64,000 nt of DNA from NCBI GenBank assembly GCA_963846855.1, contig CAWJXK010000008.1:248001-312000 (forward strand), given 5' to 3'. The DNA comes from CAIWHR01 sp963846855 (GTDB taxonomy: Bacteria > Pseudomonadota > Gammaproteobacteria > Burkholderiales > Casimicrobiaceae). Below are positions 25,523 through 34,018 of the stretch, piece after piece. The notes below the pieces were generated by a model, which made no database searches, was not told where the DNA came from, and saw only the letters and a program-made list of their open reading frames with translations. Both the position numbers and the translations under genes were made by a program. Each line of letters begins with the position of its first letter. Positions within the stretch are counted from its first letter, which is position 1.

Positions 25523-25550
25523 GTTGAAAACTCCGGGAATGCCCCCATTG
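25523..25550 (+). promoter_or_regulatory. sigma-32 (RpoH) heat-shock promoter for grpE
   Basis: GTTGAAA (25523-25529), a 13-base spacer and CCCCATTG (25543-25550) match the sigma-32 consensus (CTTGAAA, 13-15 bases, CCCCATnT). The predicted transcription start, near 25557, is upstream of the grpE ATG at 25598. This also excludes longer upstream start codons for grpE. Confidence 0.75.
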
Positions 25551-25597
25551 TGGATTTGGGCGCCGAAAAGAGCGCAAAAGCCAGTCGAGGGATTTCG

Positions 25598-26179
25598 ATG
25601 ACGACCCAGGACAGACCCGACGAATCGACCTTGCCGGGCGAGGGATCGCCGCCCGCGGTGACGGGAAAAGGCGAGCCGGAATTCATCCCGGAAGCAGGGA
25701 CCGCGGACCCCGCCCCCGACATCGGGGCGCTGCTCAAGAAAGCCGAGGACGAAGCGGCCGGACTCCGGGACGCGTGGCTTCGCGCGCGCGCCGACATCGA
25801 GAACATCCGCAAGCAATCCGCCAACGAGGTCGCGCGCGCGCACAAGTTCGCGATCGAGAGTTTCGCGCGCGAGCTCCTGCCGGTAAAGGATGCGCTGGAA
25901 GCCACGCTCGCGACGGGCGCCGGCGCGCCCGACGCGCTGAAGGCCGGAGTCGAGCTGACGCTGAAGCAGCTCGCCTCGGCGTTCGAGAAGGCACAGATCG
26001 TCGAGGTCGATCCCATCGGCGCCAGGTTTGATCCGAACGTCCACCAGGCGATGACGCTGGTCGACGGCGATGCGCCGGCGAGCACCGTCGCCCAGGTGTT
26101 CCAGAAGGGCTACCTGCTGAACGATCGCGTGCTGCGCCCGGCGATGGTCGCCGTCGTGCGGCCGAAGGGCGCGGAGTGA
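25598..26179 (+). CDS. grpE: nucleotide exchange factor GrpE
   Basis: The 193-residue co-chaperone releases ADP from DnaK. An acidic, disordered N-terminus is followed by the long dimerisation helix (LLKKAEDEAAGLRDAWLRARADIENIRKQ, about residues 50-75) and the C-terminal beta domain with PIGARFDPNVHQAM and VFQKGYLLNDRVLRPAMV. The start was set by the GAGGG before the ATG and by the heat-shock promoter just upstream. grpE lies 92 bases before dnaK. Confidence 0.95.
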   Translation: MTTQDRPDESTLPGEGSPPAVTGKGEPEFIPEAGTADPAPDIGALLKKAEDEAAGLRDAWLRARADIENIRKQSANEVARAHKFAIESFARELLPVKDALEATLATGAGAPDALKAGVELTLKQLASAFEKAQIVEVDPIGARFDPNVHQAMTLVDGDAPASTVAQVFQKGYLLNDRVLRPAMVAVVRPKGAE

Positions 26180-26202
26180 CCCGCCCGAACACCCATTTCC
26201 AG

Positions 26203-26230
26203 GTTGATTTGAAACCGGGAAACCCCATTT
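26203..26230 (+). promoter_or_regulatory. sigma-32 (RpoH) promoter for dnaK
   Basis: GTTGATT (26203-26209), 13 bases, then CCCCATTT (26223-26230). The -10 is a perfect CCCCATnT and the -35 deviates at one or two positions. It lies in the 92-base grpE-dnaK gap, about 40 bases upstream of the dnaK start, so dnaK can be induced separately from grpE. Confidence 0.65.
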
Positions 26231-26271
26231 GAAACGGCATTGAGCGAACCCCCCTGACGGAGGCAATGAAC

Positions 26272-28233
26272 ATGGGCAAGATCATCGGAATCGACCTCGG
26301 CACGACCAACAGCTGCGTCGCCATCATGGAAAGCGGCCAGCCCAAAGTGATCGAGAATTCGGAAGGCGCGCGCACGACGCCTTCGGTCGTCGCCTACCTC
26401 GACGACGGCGAGATCGTCGTCGGCGCCCCAGCGAAGCGGCAGGCGATCACCAACGCGAAGAACACCATATTCGCGGTGAAGCGGCTGATCGGCCGGCGCT
26501 TCGAGGAAAAGGAAGTGCAGAAGGACATCGGCCTCATGCCCTACAGGATCGTCCGCCACTCCAACGGCGACGCTTGGGTCGAGGCGCGCGGCCAGGCGAT
26601 CGCGCCGTCGCAGGTGTCGGCCGAGACCCTGCGCAAGATGAAGAAGACGGCCGAGGACTACCTCGGCGAGGAAGTCACCGAGGCCGTGATCACGGTCCCG
26701 GCGTACTTCAACGACTCGCAGCGGCAGGCGACCAAGGATGCCGGGCGCATCGCCGGCCTCGAGGTCAAGCGGATCATCAACGAGCCGACCGCGGCCGCGC
26801 TCGCGTTCGGGATGGACAAGAAGGAAGGCGACCGCAAGATCGCGGTGTACGACTTGGGCGGCGGCACGTTCGATATCTCGATCATCGAGATCGCCGAAGT
26901 CGACAAGGAGCATCAGTTCGAGGTGCTGTCCACCAACGGCGACACGTTCCTCGGCGGCGAGGACTTCGACCAGCGGCTGATCGACTACGTCGTCACCGAG
27001 TACAAGAAGGAATCGGGCGTCGATCTCAAGAACGACGTGCTGGCGCTGCAGCGGCTCAAGGACTCCGCCGAGAAGGCGAAGATCGAGCTGTCGAGCTCGC
27101 AGCAGACCGAGATCAACCTGCCGTACATCACGGCGGACCAGTCCGGGCCGAAGCACCTGTCGATGAAGATCACGCGCGCCAAGTTCGAGGCGCTGGTCGA
27201 GGATCTCATCGAGCGCACGATCGAGCCCTGCCGCGTCGCGATCAAGGATTCCGGCCTGTCGCTCGCCGACATCGGCGACGTCATCCTCGTCGGCGGCATG
27301 ACGCGGATGCCCAAGGTGCAGGACAAGGTGAAGGAGTTCTTCGGCCGCGATCCGCGCAAGGATGTGAATCCCGACGAGGCGGTCGCGGTGGGCGCGGCGA
27401 TCCAGGGTGGCGTGCTGAAGGGCGACGTCAAGGACGTGCTGCTGCTTGACGTGACGCCGCTGTCGCTCGGCATCGAGACGCTGGGCGGCGTGATGACCAA
27501 GCTTATCAAGAAGAACACGACGATCCCGACCAAGGCGCAGCAGGTGTTCTCGACGGCCGACGACAACCAGGGCGCCGTGACGATCCACGTGCTGCAGGGC
27601 GAGCGCGACGTCGCGTCGGGCAACAAGAGCCTCGGCCAGTTCAACCTCGAAGGCATCCCGCCGGCGCCGCGCGGCATGCCGCAGATCGAGGTCACGTTCG
27701 ACATCGACGCGAACGGCATCCTGCACGTGTCGGCGAAGGACAAGGCGACCCAGAAGGAGAACAAGATCACGATCAAGGCGAGCTCGGGCCTGTCGGAAGC
27801 CGAGATCCAGTCGATGGTGAAGGACGCCGAGGCGCATGCCGACGACGACCGCAAGCAGTTGGAGCAGGTCCAGGCGCGCAACGGCCTCGACGCGCTGGTG
27901 CACAGCGTCAAGAAGTCGCTTGCCGAGTACGGCGACAAGGTTTCCGCCGACGAGAAGGCGAACATCGAGTCGGCGCTGAAGGAGGCGGAAGCGCTCCTGA
28001 AGGAAAAGGACGCGTCGAAGGAGGCGCTCGAGGCCAAGGCCGAGGCGCTCGCCACCACGTCGCAGAAGCTCGGTGAGGCGATGTATGCGAAGGCGCAGGC
28101 CGACGCGCAGGCGTCGGCGGGTGGCGCCCCGGGCGGTGAGGCGGGAGGCGGCCAGGGGGGCGGCCACAGCGGCAGCGGCGATGAAAAGGTCGTCGACGCC
28201 GAGTTCACCGAAGTCAAGGATCGCAAGGGCTGA
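26272..28233 (+). CDS. dnaK: chaperone DnaK (Hsp70)
   Basis: DnaK is a 653-residue ATP-dependent chaperone. Its nucleotide-binding domain begins GKIIGIDLGTTNSCVAIM and has YDLGGGTFDISI and VILVGGMTRMPKVQ. The linker is DVLLLDVTPLSLGIET, and the substrate domain and helical lid follow. The C-terminus is Gly-rich and ends in DAEFTEVKDRKG, close to the EEVKDKK tail. Two ATGs compete. The second (26272) is preferred because GGAGG is 8 bases before it but only 2 bases before the first (26266). Confidence 0.98.
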   Translation: MGKIIGIDLGTTNSCVAIMESGQPKVIENSEGARTTPSVVAYLDDGEIVVGAPAKRQAITNAKNTIFAVKRLIGRRFEEKEVQKDIGLMPYRIVRHSNGDAWVEARGQAIAPSQVSAETLRKMKKTAEDYLGEEVTEAVITVPAYFNDSQRQATKDAGRIAGLEVKRIINEPTAAALAFGMDKKEGDRKIAVYDLGGGTFDISIIEIAEVDKEHQFEVLSTNGDTFLGGEDFDQRLIDYVVTEYKKESGVDLKNDVLALQRLKDSAEKAKIELSSSQQTEINLPYITADQSGPKHLSMKITRAKFEALVEDLIERTIEPCRVAIKDSGLSLADIGDVILVGGMTRMPKVQDKVKEFFGRDPRKDVNPDEAVAVGAAIQGGVLKGDVKDVLLLDVTPLSLGIETLGGVMTKLIKKNTTIPTKAQQVFSTADDNQGAVTIHVLQGERDVASGNKSLGQFNLEGIPPAPRGMPQIEVTFDIDANGILHVSAKDKATQKENKITIKASSGLSEAEIQSMVKDAEAHADDDRKQLEQVQARNGLDALVHSVKKSLAEYGDKVSADEKANIESALKEAEALLKEKDASKEALEAKAEALATTSQKLGEAMYAKAQADAQASAGGAPGGEAGGGQGGGHSGSGDEKVVDAEFTEVKDRKG

Positions 28234-28367
28234 TCAGGCCATCGCGGGCAACGGCGTCTCGCTGCGCGAGGAGGCGTCGTGGCCTGCGGACGGGGCCATG
28301 CGGCGCGACCGCGGGCGCGCGTGATATAAGTCGCCCCGCGGCACGATCCTCATCAATCGAATCGTTC

Positions 28368-29525
28368 ATGGCTTCCAAGCGCGACTACTACACGGTGCTC
28401 GGCGTCAATCGCGACGCTTCCGAGGAGGACATCAAGAAGGCCTACCGGAAGCTCGCGATGAAGCACCATCCCGATCGCAATCCGGAAGACAAGGGCTCCT
28501 CCGAGGACAAGTTCAAGGAGGCCAAGGAGGCCTACGAAATCCTCACCGATGCGAAGAAGCGCGCGGCGTACGACCAGTTCGGTCACGCCGGCGTCGATCC
28601 TTCGGCCGGGTTCGGGGCGGCGGGCGCGCGCGGATTCGGCGGCGGCGGCCCGGAGGGATTCGGCGGATTCGCCGACGCGTTCGGCGACATCTTCGGCGAG
28701 ATTTTCGGCGCGCAGCGCGGCGGACGCGGCAACGGCGTGTACCGTGGCGCCGACCTTCGCTACAACCTCGAGCTCACGCTCGAGGAAATCGCGCGCGGGA
28801 CCGAGGCGAAGATCCGCATTCCCGCGCTCGAGGAGTGCGAGACATGTCACGGCAGCGGCGCCAAGCCCGGCACGCAGCCCAAGCAATGCCCGACCTGCCA
28901 CGGTCGCGGTGAAGTCCGGGTGTCGCAGGGATTCTTCTCGATCCAGCAGACCTGCCCGACGTGCCACGGCACGGGAAAGATCATCCCCGATCCCTGCGCG
29001 ACCTGCCACGGAGCCGGCCGCATCAAGAAGCACAAGACGCTGTCGGTCAAGATTCCCGCCGGCGTCGACCAGGATGACCGCATACGGCTGTCGGGGGAGG
29101 GCGAAGCGGGCGTCAACGGCGGGCCGGCGGGCGATCTCTACGTCGTCGTCAACCTCAAGCCGCACGCGGTGTTCCAGCGCGAGGGCAGTGACCTGCACTG
29201 CGAGATGCCGATCAGCTTCGCCACCGCGGCGCTCGGTGGCGAGATCGAGATCCCGACGCTCGACGGCCACGCCACCATCAAGATTCCCGCCGAGTCGCAG
29301 ACGGGACAGGTGTACCGGCTGCGCGGCAAGGGCATCAAGCACGTCCGCAGCGCGCAGCACGGCGATCTCTTCTGCCATGTTTCCGTCGAGACGCCGGTCA
29401 AGCTGACGTCGCGGCAGAAGGAGCTCCTGCGCGAATTCGAGGCGATCAACCAGCAGGACCCGGGCGCGCACAATCCGCGGGCGAAATCGTTCTTCGACAA
29501 GGTGCGCGACTTCTTCGCGCCCTGA
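28368..29525 (+). CDS. dnaJ: chaperone DnaJ (Hsp40)
   Basis: The 385-residue type I J-protein delivers substrates to DnaK and stimulates its ATPase. It has the J domain with HPD (MKHHPDRNPED), a Gly/Phe-rich linker, four CxxCxGxG-type zinc repeats (CETCHGSG, CPTCHGRG, CPTCHGTG, CATCHGAG) and the C-terminal substrate-binding domains. It follows dnaK by 134 bases. A TATAAG lies 40 bases upstream, but no convincing -35 accompanies it, so it is probably read mainly from the dnaK transcript. Confidence 0.97.
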   Translation: MASKRDYYTVLGVNRDASEEDIKKAYRKLAMKHHPDRNPEDKGSSEDKFKEAKEAYEILTDAKKRAAYDQFGHAGVDPSAGFGAAGARGFGGGGPEGFGGFADAFGDIFGEIFGAQRGGRGNGVYRGADLRYNLELTLEEIARGTEAKIRIPALEECETCHGSGAKPGTQPKQCPTCHGRGEVRVSQGFFSIQQTCPTCHGTGKIIPDPCATCHGAGRIKKHKTLSVKIPAGVDQDDRIRLSGEGEAGVNGGPAGDLYVVVNLKPHAVFQREGSDLHCEMPISFATAALGGEIEIPTLDGHATIKIPAESQTGQVYRLRGKGIKHVRSAQHGDLFCHVSVETPVKLTSRQKELLREFEAINQQDPGAHNPRAKSFFDKVRDFFAP

Positions 29526-29562
29526 TCGAGCGCCGCGGCGCGACGCCGGGCGGGACCGATCC

Positions 29563-30741
29563 ATGAGCCGCGAGACCTGCGACGTCGCCGTCATCGGCGC
29601 CGGCGCGGCCGGAATGATGTGCGCGGCGCAGGCCGGACAGCGCGGGCGCCGCGTGCTGCTGATCGAGCACTATCCGGTGCTGGGCGAGAAGATCCGCATC
29701 TCCGGCGGCGGCCGTTGCAATTTCACGAACACCGGCGCCGGCCCGGCGAATTACCTGTCGGCGAACCCCGATTTCTGCCGCTCGGCGCTCGCTCGCTACA
29801 CGCCGCGTCACTTCATCTCGCTGGTCGAGCACTACGGCATCGCGTACCACGAGAAGAAGCTGGGCCAGCTCTTCTGCGACGGCTCCTCGCGCGAGATCAT
29901 CGCGATGCTGAGGACGGAATGCGACCGCGGCGGAGTCCGGTGGCGGATGCCCTGCGTCGTCAACACCGTCGCGCGCGACGGCGACACGTGGCAGATCGCG
30001 ACTGCGGACGGCGAAGTCCACGCGGAATCGCTGGTGATCGCGTCCGGCGGCCTCACGGTGCCCAAGATCGGCGCAACGCCGTTCGGCTACCGGATCGCAG
30101 AGCAGTTCGGCCTCGCGATCGTCCCGCCGCGGCCCGCGCTGGTGCCGCTCGCGTTGCATGCCGAGGCGCTCGCGCAATTCGGCGACCTCGCCGGCGTCTC
30201 GGTCGACGCGGAAGCATCTTGCGGAGGCGGGCGCTTTCGCGAGAACGTTCTCTTCACGCATCGCGGGCTGTCGGGTCCGGCGATCCTGCAGATTTCGTCC
30301 TACTGGAACGGCAGGGATCCGCTGACGATCAATCTGCTGCCTGACGTGGATGCCGCACAATGGCTGGTGTCCGCGGCACATTCGGCGGCGCTGGTGCCGA
30401 ACGTGCTGGCGGAGCGGCTGCCGGCGCGGTTCGCGCAGCAATGGTGCGCGGCGCGTGGCGCGCTGGTGCCGATGCGGCAGATTCCGGAGCGGCGCTTGCG
30501 CGAGCTGGCGGCGACGCTGCAGGCATGGAGCCTGATTCCTTCAGGAACGCTCGGCTACAACAAGGCCGAGGTCACGCTCGGTGGCGTCGACACTCGCGGA
30601 CTCTCGTCCAAAACGATGGCGGCGATCAACGTTCCCGGCCTCTTCTTCATCGGGGAGGTGGTCGACGTCACCGGCTGGCTCGGCGGCTACAATTTCCAGT
30701 GGGCCTGGGCCTCCGGCCACGCGGCCGGGCAGGTCGCATAA
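29563..30741 (+). CDS. YhiN/HI0933-family NAD(P)/FAD-dependent oxidoreductase
   Basis: The 392-residue flavoprotein begins with a dinucleotide-binding fold (DVAVIGAGAAGMMCAAQAG) and the family signature GEKIRISGGGRCNFTN. The C-terminus (PGLFFIGEVVDVTGWLGGYNFQWAWASG) is also highly typical of HI0933-like proteins. The reaction is unknown in this family despite wide conservation. It follows dnaJ by 37 bases on the same strand and may be co-transcribed. It ends 9 bases from the stop of the convergent diguanylate cyclase gene. Confidence 0.92.
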   Translation: MSRETCDVAVIGAGAAGMMCAAQAGQRGRRVLLIEHYPVLGEKIRISGGGRCNFTNTGAGPANYLSANPDFCRSALARYTPRHFISLVEHYGIAYHEKKLGQLFCDGSSREIIAMLRTECDRGGVRWRMPCVVNTVARDGDTWQIATADGEVHAESLVIASGGLTVPKIGATPFGYRIAEQFGLAIVPPRPALVPLALHAEALAQFGDLAGVSVDAEASCGGGRFRENVLFTHRGLSGPAILQISSYWNGRDPLTINLLPDVDAAQWLVSAAHSAALVPNVLAERLPARFAQQWCAARGALVPMRQIPERRLRELAATLQAWSLIPSGTLGYNKAEVTLGGVDTRGLSSKTMAAINVPGLFFIGEVVDVTGWLGGYNFQWAWASGHAAGQVA

Positions 30742-30750
30742 GCCCCGACC

Positions 30751-31611
30751 TTAAGAGCCAAGGTCCGCAAAGCGGGCCGCACCCTTGCCGCCGGATTTGA
30801 CTTCGTACATCAGACGGTCCGCATTTTCCAATAGGGCATCGACCGTAACCGCCGGCCCGCCGGACCCGCAGGTAACGACACCTATGCTCAGCGTGACAGG
30901 TGCGGAGCCGGCCGGCGTCGACACGAGCAGCATCCCGCGCAGCTTGTCCATCGCCATGCGAGCCGCCGCCAAGTTCGCGTTCGGCAGAAGAATGACGAAT
31001 TCGTCGCCACCGTAACGCGCGACGAAATCCGAGCTGCGCAGATTGTCACGGATAGTCGCCGCGACGCGCTTGAGCAGATCATCGCCGGCGCCATGACCGC
31101 TGCTGTCGTTGACGCGCTTGAAGTCGTCGATGTCAATGAACGCCAGCGACAGGGGTTGACCGTATCGCTGCGATCGCGCGATCTCACCCTCGGCGACTTC
31201 CCGAAATGCGCGCGCGTTGGGCAGATTCGTCAGCGCGTCAGTGCGGCTCAACTCGCGCTCGCGCCGCAGCATCAGACGAAGTTGCGCGAGGAGGAGCGCA
31301 ACCAGTAGCAGAAACAGCAATCGCGCGCAGAAATTCCAGGCGTAAACGAAAACGTTGGGGTTGACGCGACTCGACGCCACTTCCGCGGAAAACCAGACGA
31401 CTGAGGCCAGCGTCGATGCGACGACGGCCACAGCCGTGCCGGAAAGCCACGCGGCGATTGCGACGGGGACCAGATAGAAGACCGAGAACGTGATCTCCGG
31501 GCCTGTCCGGTAGTCGACAAAGCCCACGGCGACGATCGCGAGGAATGCTGCTGCGATCCATACGCGACTGCGCGGGCGGAAGACAACATCTTCGACAGTT
31601 GACCGATCCAC
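30751..31611 (-). CDS. membrane diguanylate cyclase (GGDEF)
   Basis: The 286-residue protein would make cyclic di-GMP. The first about 120 residues contain four or five hydrophobic helices with no recognised sensor domain. The GGDEF domain begins at RTDALTNLPNARAF and has an intact active site, RYGGDEFVILLP. An RxxD (RSSD) lies five residues before GGDEF, the usual position of the product-inhibition I-site. It is transcribed divergently from the LivK-type gene, whose ATG lies about 190 bases away. Confidence 0.93.
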   Translation of the reverse strand: MDRSTVEDVVFRPRSRVWIAAAFLAIVAVGFVDYRTGPEITFSVFYLVPVAIAAWLSGTAVAVVASTLASVVWFSAEVASSRVNPNVFVYAWNFCARLLFLLLVALLLAQLRLMLRRERELSRTDALTNLPNARAFREVAEGEIARSQRYGQPLSLAFIDIDDFKRVNDSSGHGAGDDLLKRVAATIRDNLRSSDFVARYGGDEFVILLPNANLAAARMAMDKLRGMLLVSTPAGSAPVTLSIGVVTCGSGGPAVTVDALLENADRLMYEVKSGGKGAARFADLGS

Positions 31612-31759
31612 GATGCTTCCGATCCTTCAACTCGGATTGCCCGCTGCGCCGCGTTGCACTGGTGCAATTATGCCACGGCGATGCGCCTGCATCCTCGCAG
31701 GCTGCGCTGTCGCGTGCGGGGCAGCGCGTGCCGCCGATCGGTGGCGACTTCACTTCGGC

Positions 31760-31765
31760 TACAAT
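31760..31765 (+). promoter_or_regulatory. candidate -10 for the LivK-type gene
   Basis: TACAAT lies 35 bases before the ATG at 31800, inside the gap divergent to the diguanylate cyclase gene. No good -35 hexamer is visible. Confidence 0.35.
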
Positions 31766-31799
31766 TCACGCAGTTCGGACCAGTCCATCGGGTGAATCT

Positions 31800-32951
31800 A
31801 TGTGGAACCGCTTGTGGGCCTATGCGACGGTCATGACTCTGGCCCTCGCGGGAACGTCGGCCGTAGCGCAGGTACGGATCGGCCTGATGGTGTCGGCTAC
31901 GGGGCCGACCACCGCGATCGGAATTCCTCAGCAGAATACCGGCATGCTGCTGCCGGCGCGCATCGGCGATGCGACGGTCGAATATATCCAGCTGGACGAC
32001 GGCGGCGACACGACCCGCGGCGTCCAGAACGTCAAGAAGCTGATCCAGGAGCACAACGTCGACGCGCTGATCGGCCCGTCGACGACGCCGATCGCGCTCG
32101 CCATCCTCGACGTGATCGCGGAAAGCAAGGTGCCGCTGCTCGCGACGGTCGGCAGCTCCAACGTGATCGAGCCCATGGATGCAAAGCGGCGCTGGGTGTT
32201 CAAGACGACGCAGAACGACGAGCTCATCGCCGCGGCGCTGGTGCGGCACATGGCGAAGTCCGGCGTGAAGACGGTCGGCTTCATCGGCTTCAAGGATCCG
32301 TACGGCGAGAACTGGTTCAGGGTGTTCGTGCCGACGGCCGAGAAGGCGGGTGTCGCGCTGGTCGCGACCGAATACTACCAGCGCACCGATTCCAGCGTGA
32401 CCGGGCAGGTGCTGAAGCTCGTCGCCGCGAAGCCCGATGCGGTGCTCATCGCCGGCGTCGGCGGCCCCGGCGTGCTGCCCGAGATCACGCTGCGCGACCA
32501 GGGTTACAAAGGGGCGATCTATCAGACGCACGGCGTCGCGACCGACGATTTCATCCGGCTCGGCAAGGAGAAGGTCGAGGGCACGATCCTCGCCGCGGGC
32601 CCGATGCTGGTGATCGACGAGATTCCAGACGCCAATCCGGTGAAGAACGTCGCGCTGAACTACATTGCGCTGTACGAGAAGCGCTTCGGCCAGAAGCCCG
32701 CGACTTTCGGCGCCAATACGTGGGATGCCGGAATCATCCTGCAGCGCGCGATTCCGGCGGCGATGAAGAAGGCGAAGCCGGGAACCGTCGAATTTCGCGT
32801 CGCGCTCCGCGACGGTATCGAGCGGGAGCGCGACATCGTCGGCTGCCAGGGCGTCTTCAACATGTCGCCGGCAGATCACAACGGCATGGACGAGCGCGCG
32901 CGCGTGCTCGTCGTCGTACGGGACGGCCGGTTCCGCCGACTGCCCGAATGA
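31800..32951 (+). CDS. branched-chain amino-acid/amide-type ABC substrate-binding protein
   Basis: The 383-residue periplasmic binding protein has a clear Sec signal (MWNRLWAYATVMTLALAGTSAVAQ) and the type I binding-protein fold of the LivK family (VRIGLMVSATGPTTAIG at the start, VDALIGPSTTPIALA, FIGFKDPYGENW). The start at 31800 was chosen for the signal peptide; the upstream open frame overlaps the divergent gene. No permease or ATPase genes lie nearby, so it is an orphan that must work with a distant transporter. The ligand cannot be deduced. Confidence 0.92.
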   Translation: MWNRLWAYATVMTLALAGTSAVAQVRIGLMVSATGPTTAIGIPQQNTGMLLPARIGDATVEYIQLDDGGDTTRGVQNVKKLIQEHNVDALIGPSTTPIALAILDVIAESKVPLLATVGSSNVIEPMDAKRRWVFKTTQNDELIAAALVRHMAKSGVKTVGFIGFKDPYGENWFRVFVPTAEKAGVALVATEYYQRTDSSVTGQVLKLVAAKPDAVLIAGVGGPGVLPEITLRDQGYKGAIYQTHGVATDDFIRLGKEKVEGTILAAGPMLVIDEIPDANPVKNVALNYIALYEKRFGQKPATFGANTWDAGIILQRAIPAAMKKAKPGTVEFRVALRDGIERERDIVGCQGVFNMSPADHNGMDERARVLVVVRDGRFRRLPE

Positions 32952-33369
32952 GCGAGTGGGGCGAAGACGAGGACGCCCGCGCGAGCAGGGCGAAGCCAAG
33001 GCCCGAAGGGCGCGTCTGCGAGCGCGGGTGGCGCCCGACGCGCAATGCATCCATGCATCGAGAGTCCGCAAGGAGGGCGCACCGCAGGGCGCGTCTCCGA
33101 GCGCACGCAGCGGCCGACCACGCGGAGCATCGAATTGAATTCGACGGTTCGGAGGCCGCGGCGAACCCACGAGTCTCGAAACGCGCGACCGCGAGCGATT
33201 GAGCGCAGCCGATGTCGAGCTGCGTCATTGTTCCAGAACCGTGCGGAGGCCGCGGAGTGAATGCCGCGGCGGGACGGATGACCGAACGGCGCCGCGCGCG
33301 TCACCGGGATGCGTCGATCGGGTGCGTGCGCACCGCCGACCCCGAGCCTATCGCCTCGCGCATCGCACC
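32952..33369. other. 418-base intergenic region with a short direct repeat
   Basis: I see no convincing gene here. A near-identical 19-mer, AGGGCGCGTCTNCGAGCGC, occurs at 33007 and 33086. There is also a small palindrome, CGAATTGAATTCG, near 33132. Short Arg-rich open frames exist on both strands, but they have no RBS or family likeness. Confidence 0.5.
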
Positions 33370-33975
33370 ATGACCCGGCCGCCCGTCGTCGTCGGAATCC
33401 TGCTGGCCGGGGGAAGCGGCGTTCGCTTCGGCGGGCAGAAGCTGCTCGCCCGATTATCGGCGGAGGGCACGAAAGGCGAGTGCGTCGGTGTCCTCGCGTG
33501 CCGCCATCTCATTGCAGCGATCCCCGAGGTCGTTGCCGTCGTCCGGTCGGAGGATGCGGCGCTGGCCGCAGCGCTCGGTGCGGCCGGCGCGCGCATCGTG
33601 CGCTGCGAGAACGCAGGGGACGGCATGGGCGCGAGCCTCGCCTGCGGCGTGAAGGCTTCAGCGCACGCCGCCGGCTGGGTCGTCGCGCTCGCCGACATGC
33701 CGTGGATCGCGCCGGAAACCATCGCACGCGTCGCAGCCGCGATCAAGGCGGGGGCAAGGGTCGCGGCGCCGTTTCTGCGCAGCGAGCGCGGCCATCCGGT
33801 CGGCTTCGCGCGCTCGTGCTATGCGGAGCTCGCCACGCTCTCCGGCGATGCGGGCGCGAAGGCGATCGTCGCGGCGCACCGCGACTCGCTGGTGCGAATC
33901 GACGTCGACGATGCGGGCACGATGCGCGACGTCGATTCGCCGGCGGATCTCGCGGGCACATCGCCGCCCGCGTGA
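33370..33975 (+). CDS. MobA/MocA-like nucleotidyltransferase
   Basis: The 201-residue protein has the NTP-transferase fold: GILLAGGSGVRFGGQKLLA (the GGxSxRfGxxK loop) at the start, GDGMGASLACGV in the middle and VVALADMPWIAPETIA (acidic metal site, ADMP). These match the molybdenum-cofactor cytidylyl/guanylyl-transferase group (MocA/MobA-like). In other bacteria such genes lie next to molybdenum hydroxylases; none is present here, so the physiological target is uncertain. The ATG at 33370 is where the fold begins. Confidence 0.86.
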   Translation: MTRPPVVVGILLAGGSGVRFGGQKLLARLSAEGTKGECVGVLACRHLIAAIPEVVAVVRSEDAALAAALGAAGARIVRCENAGDGMGASLACGVKASAHAAGWVVALADMPWIAPETIARVAAAIKAGARVAAPFLRSERGHPVGFARSCYAELATLSGDAGAKAIVAAHRDSLVRIDVDDAGTMRDVDSPADLAGTSPPA

Positions 33976-34018
33976 GCGGCGCAGAGGGTGCCGCGAGCCT
34001 CGCGGTCCACCGTGTCTG

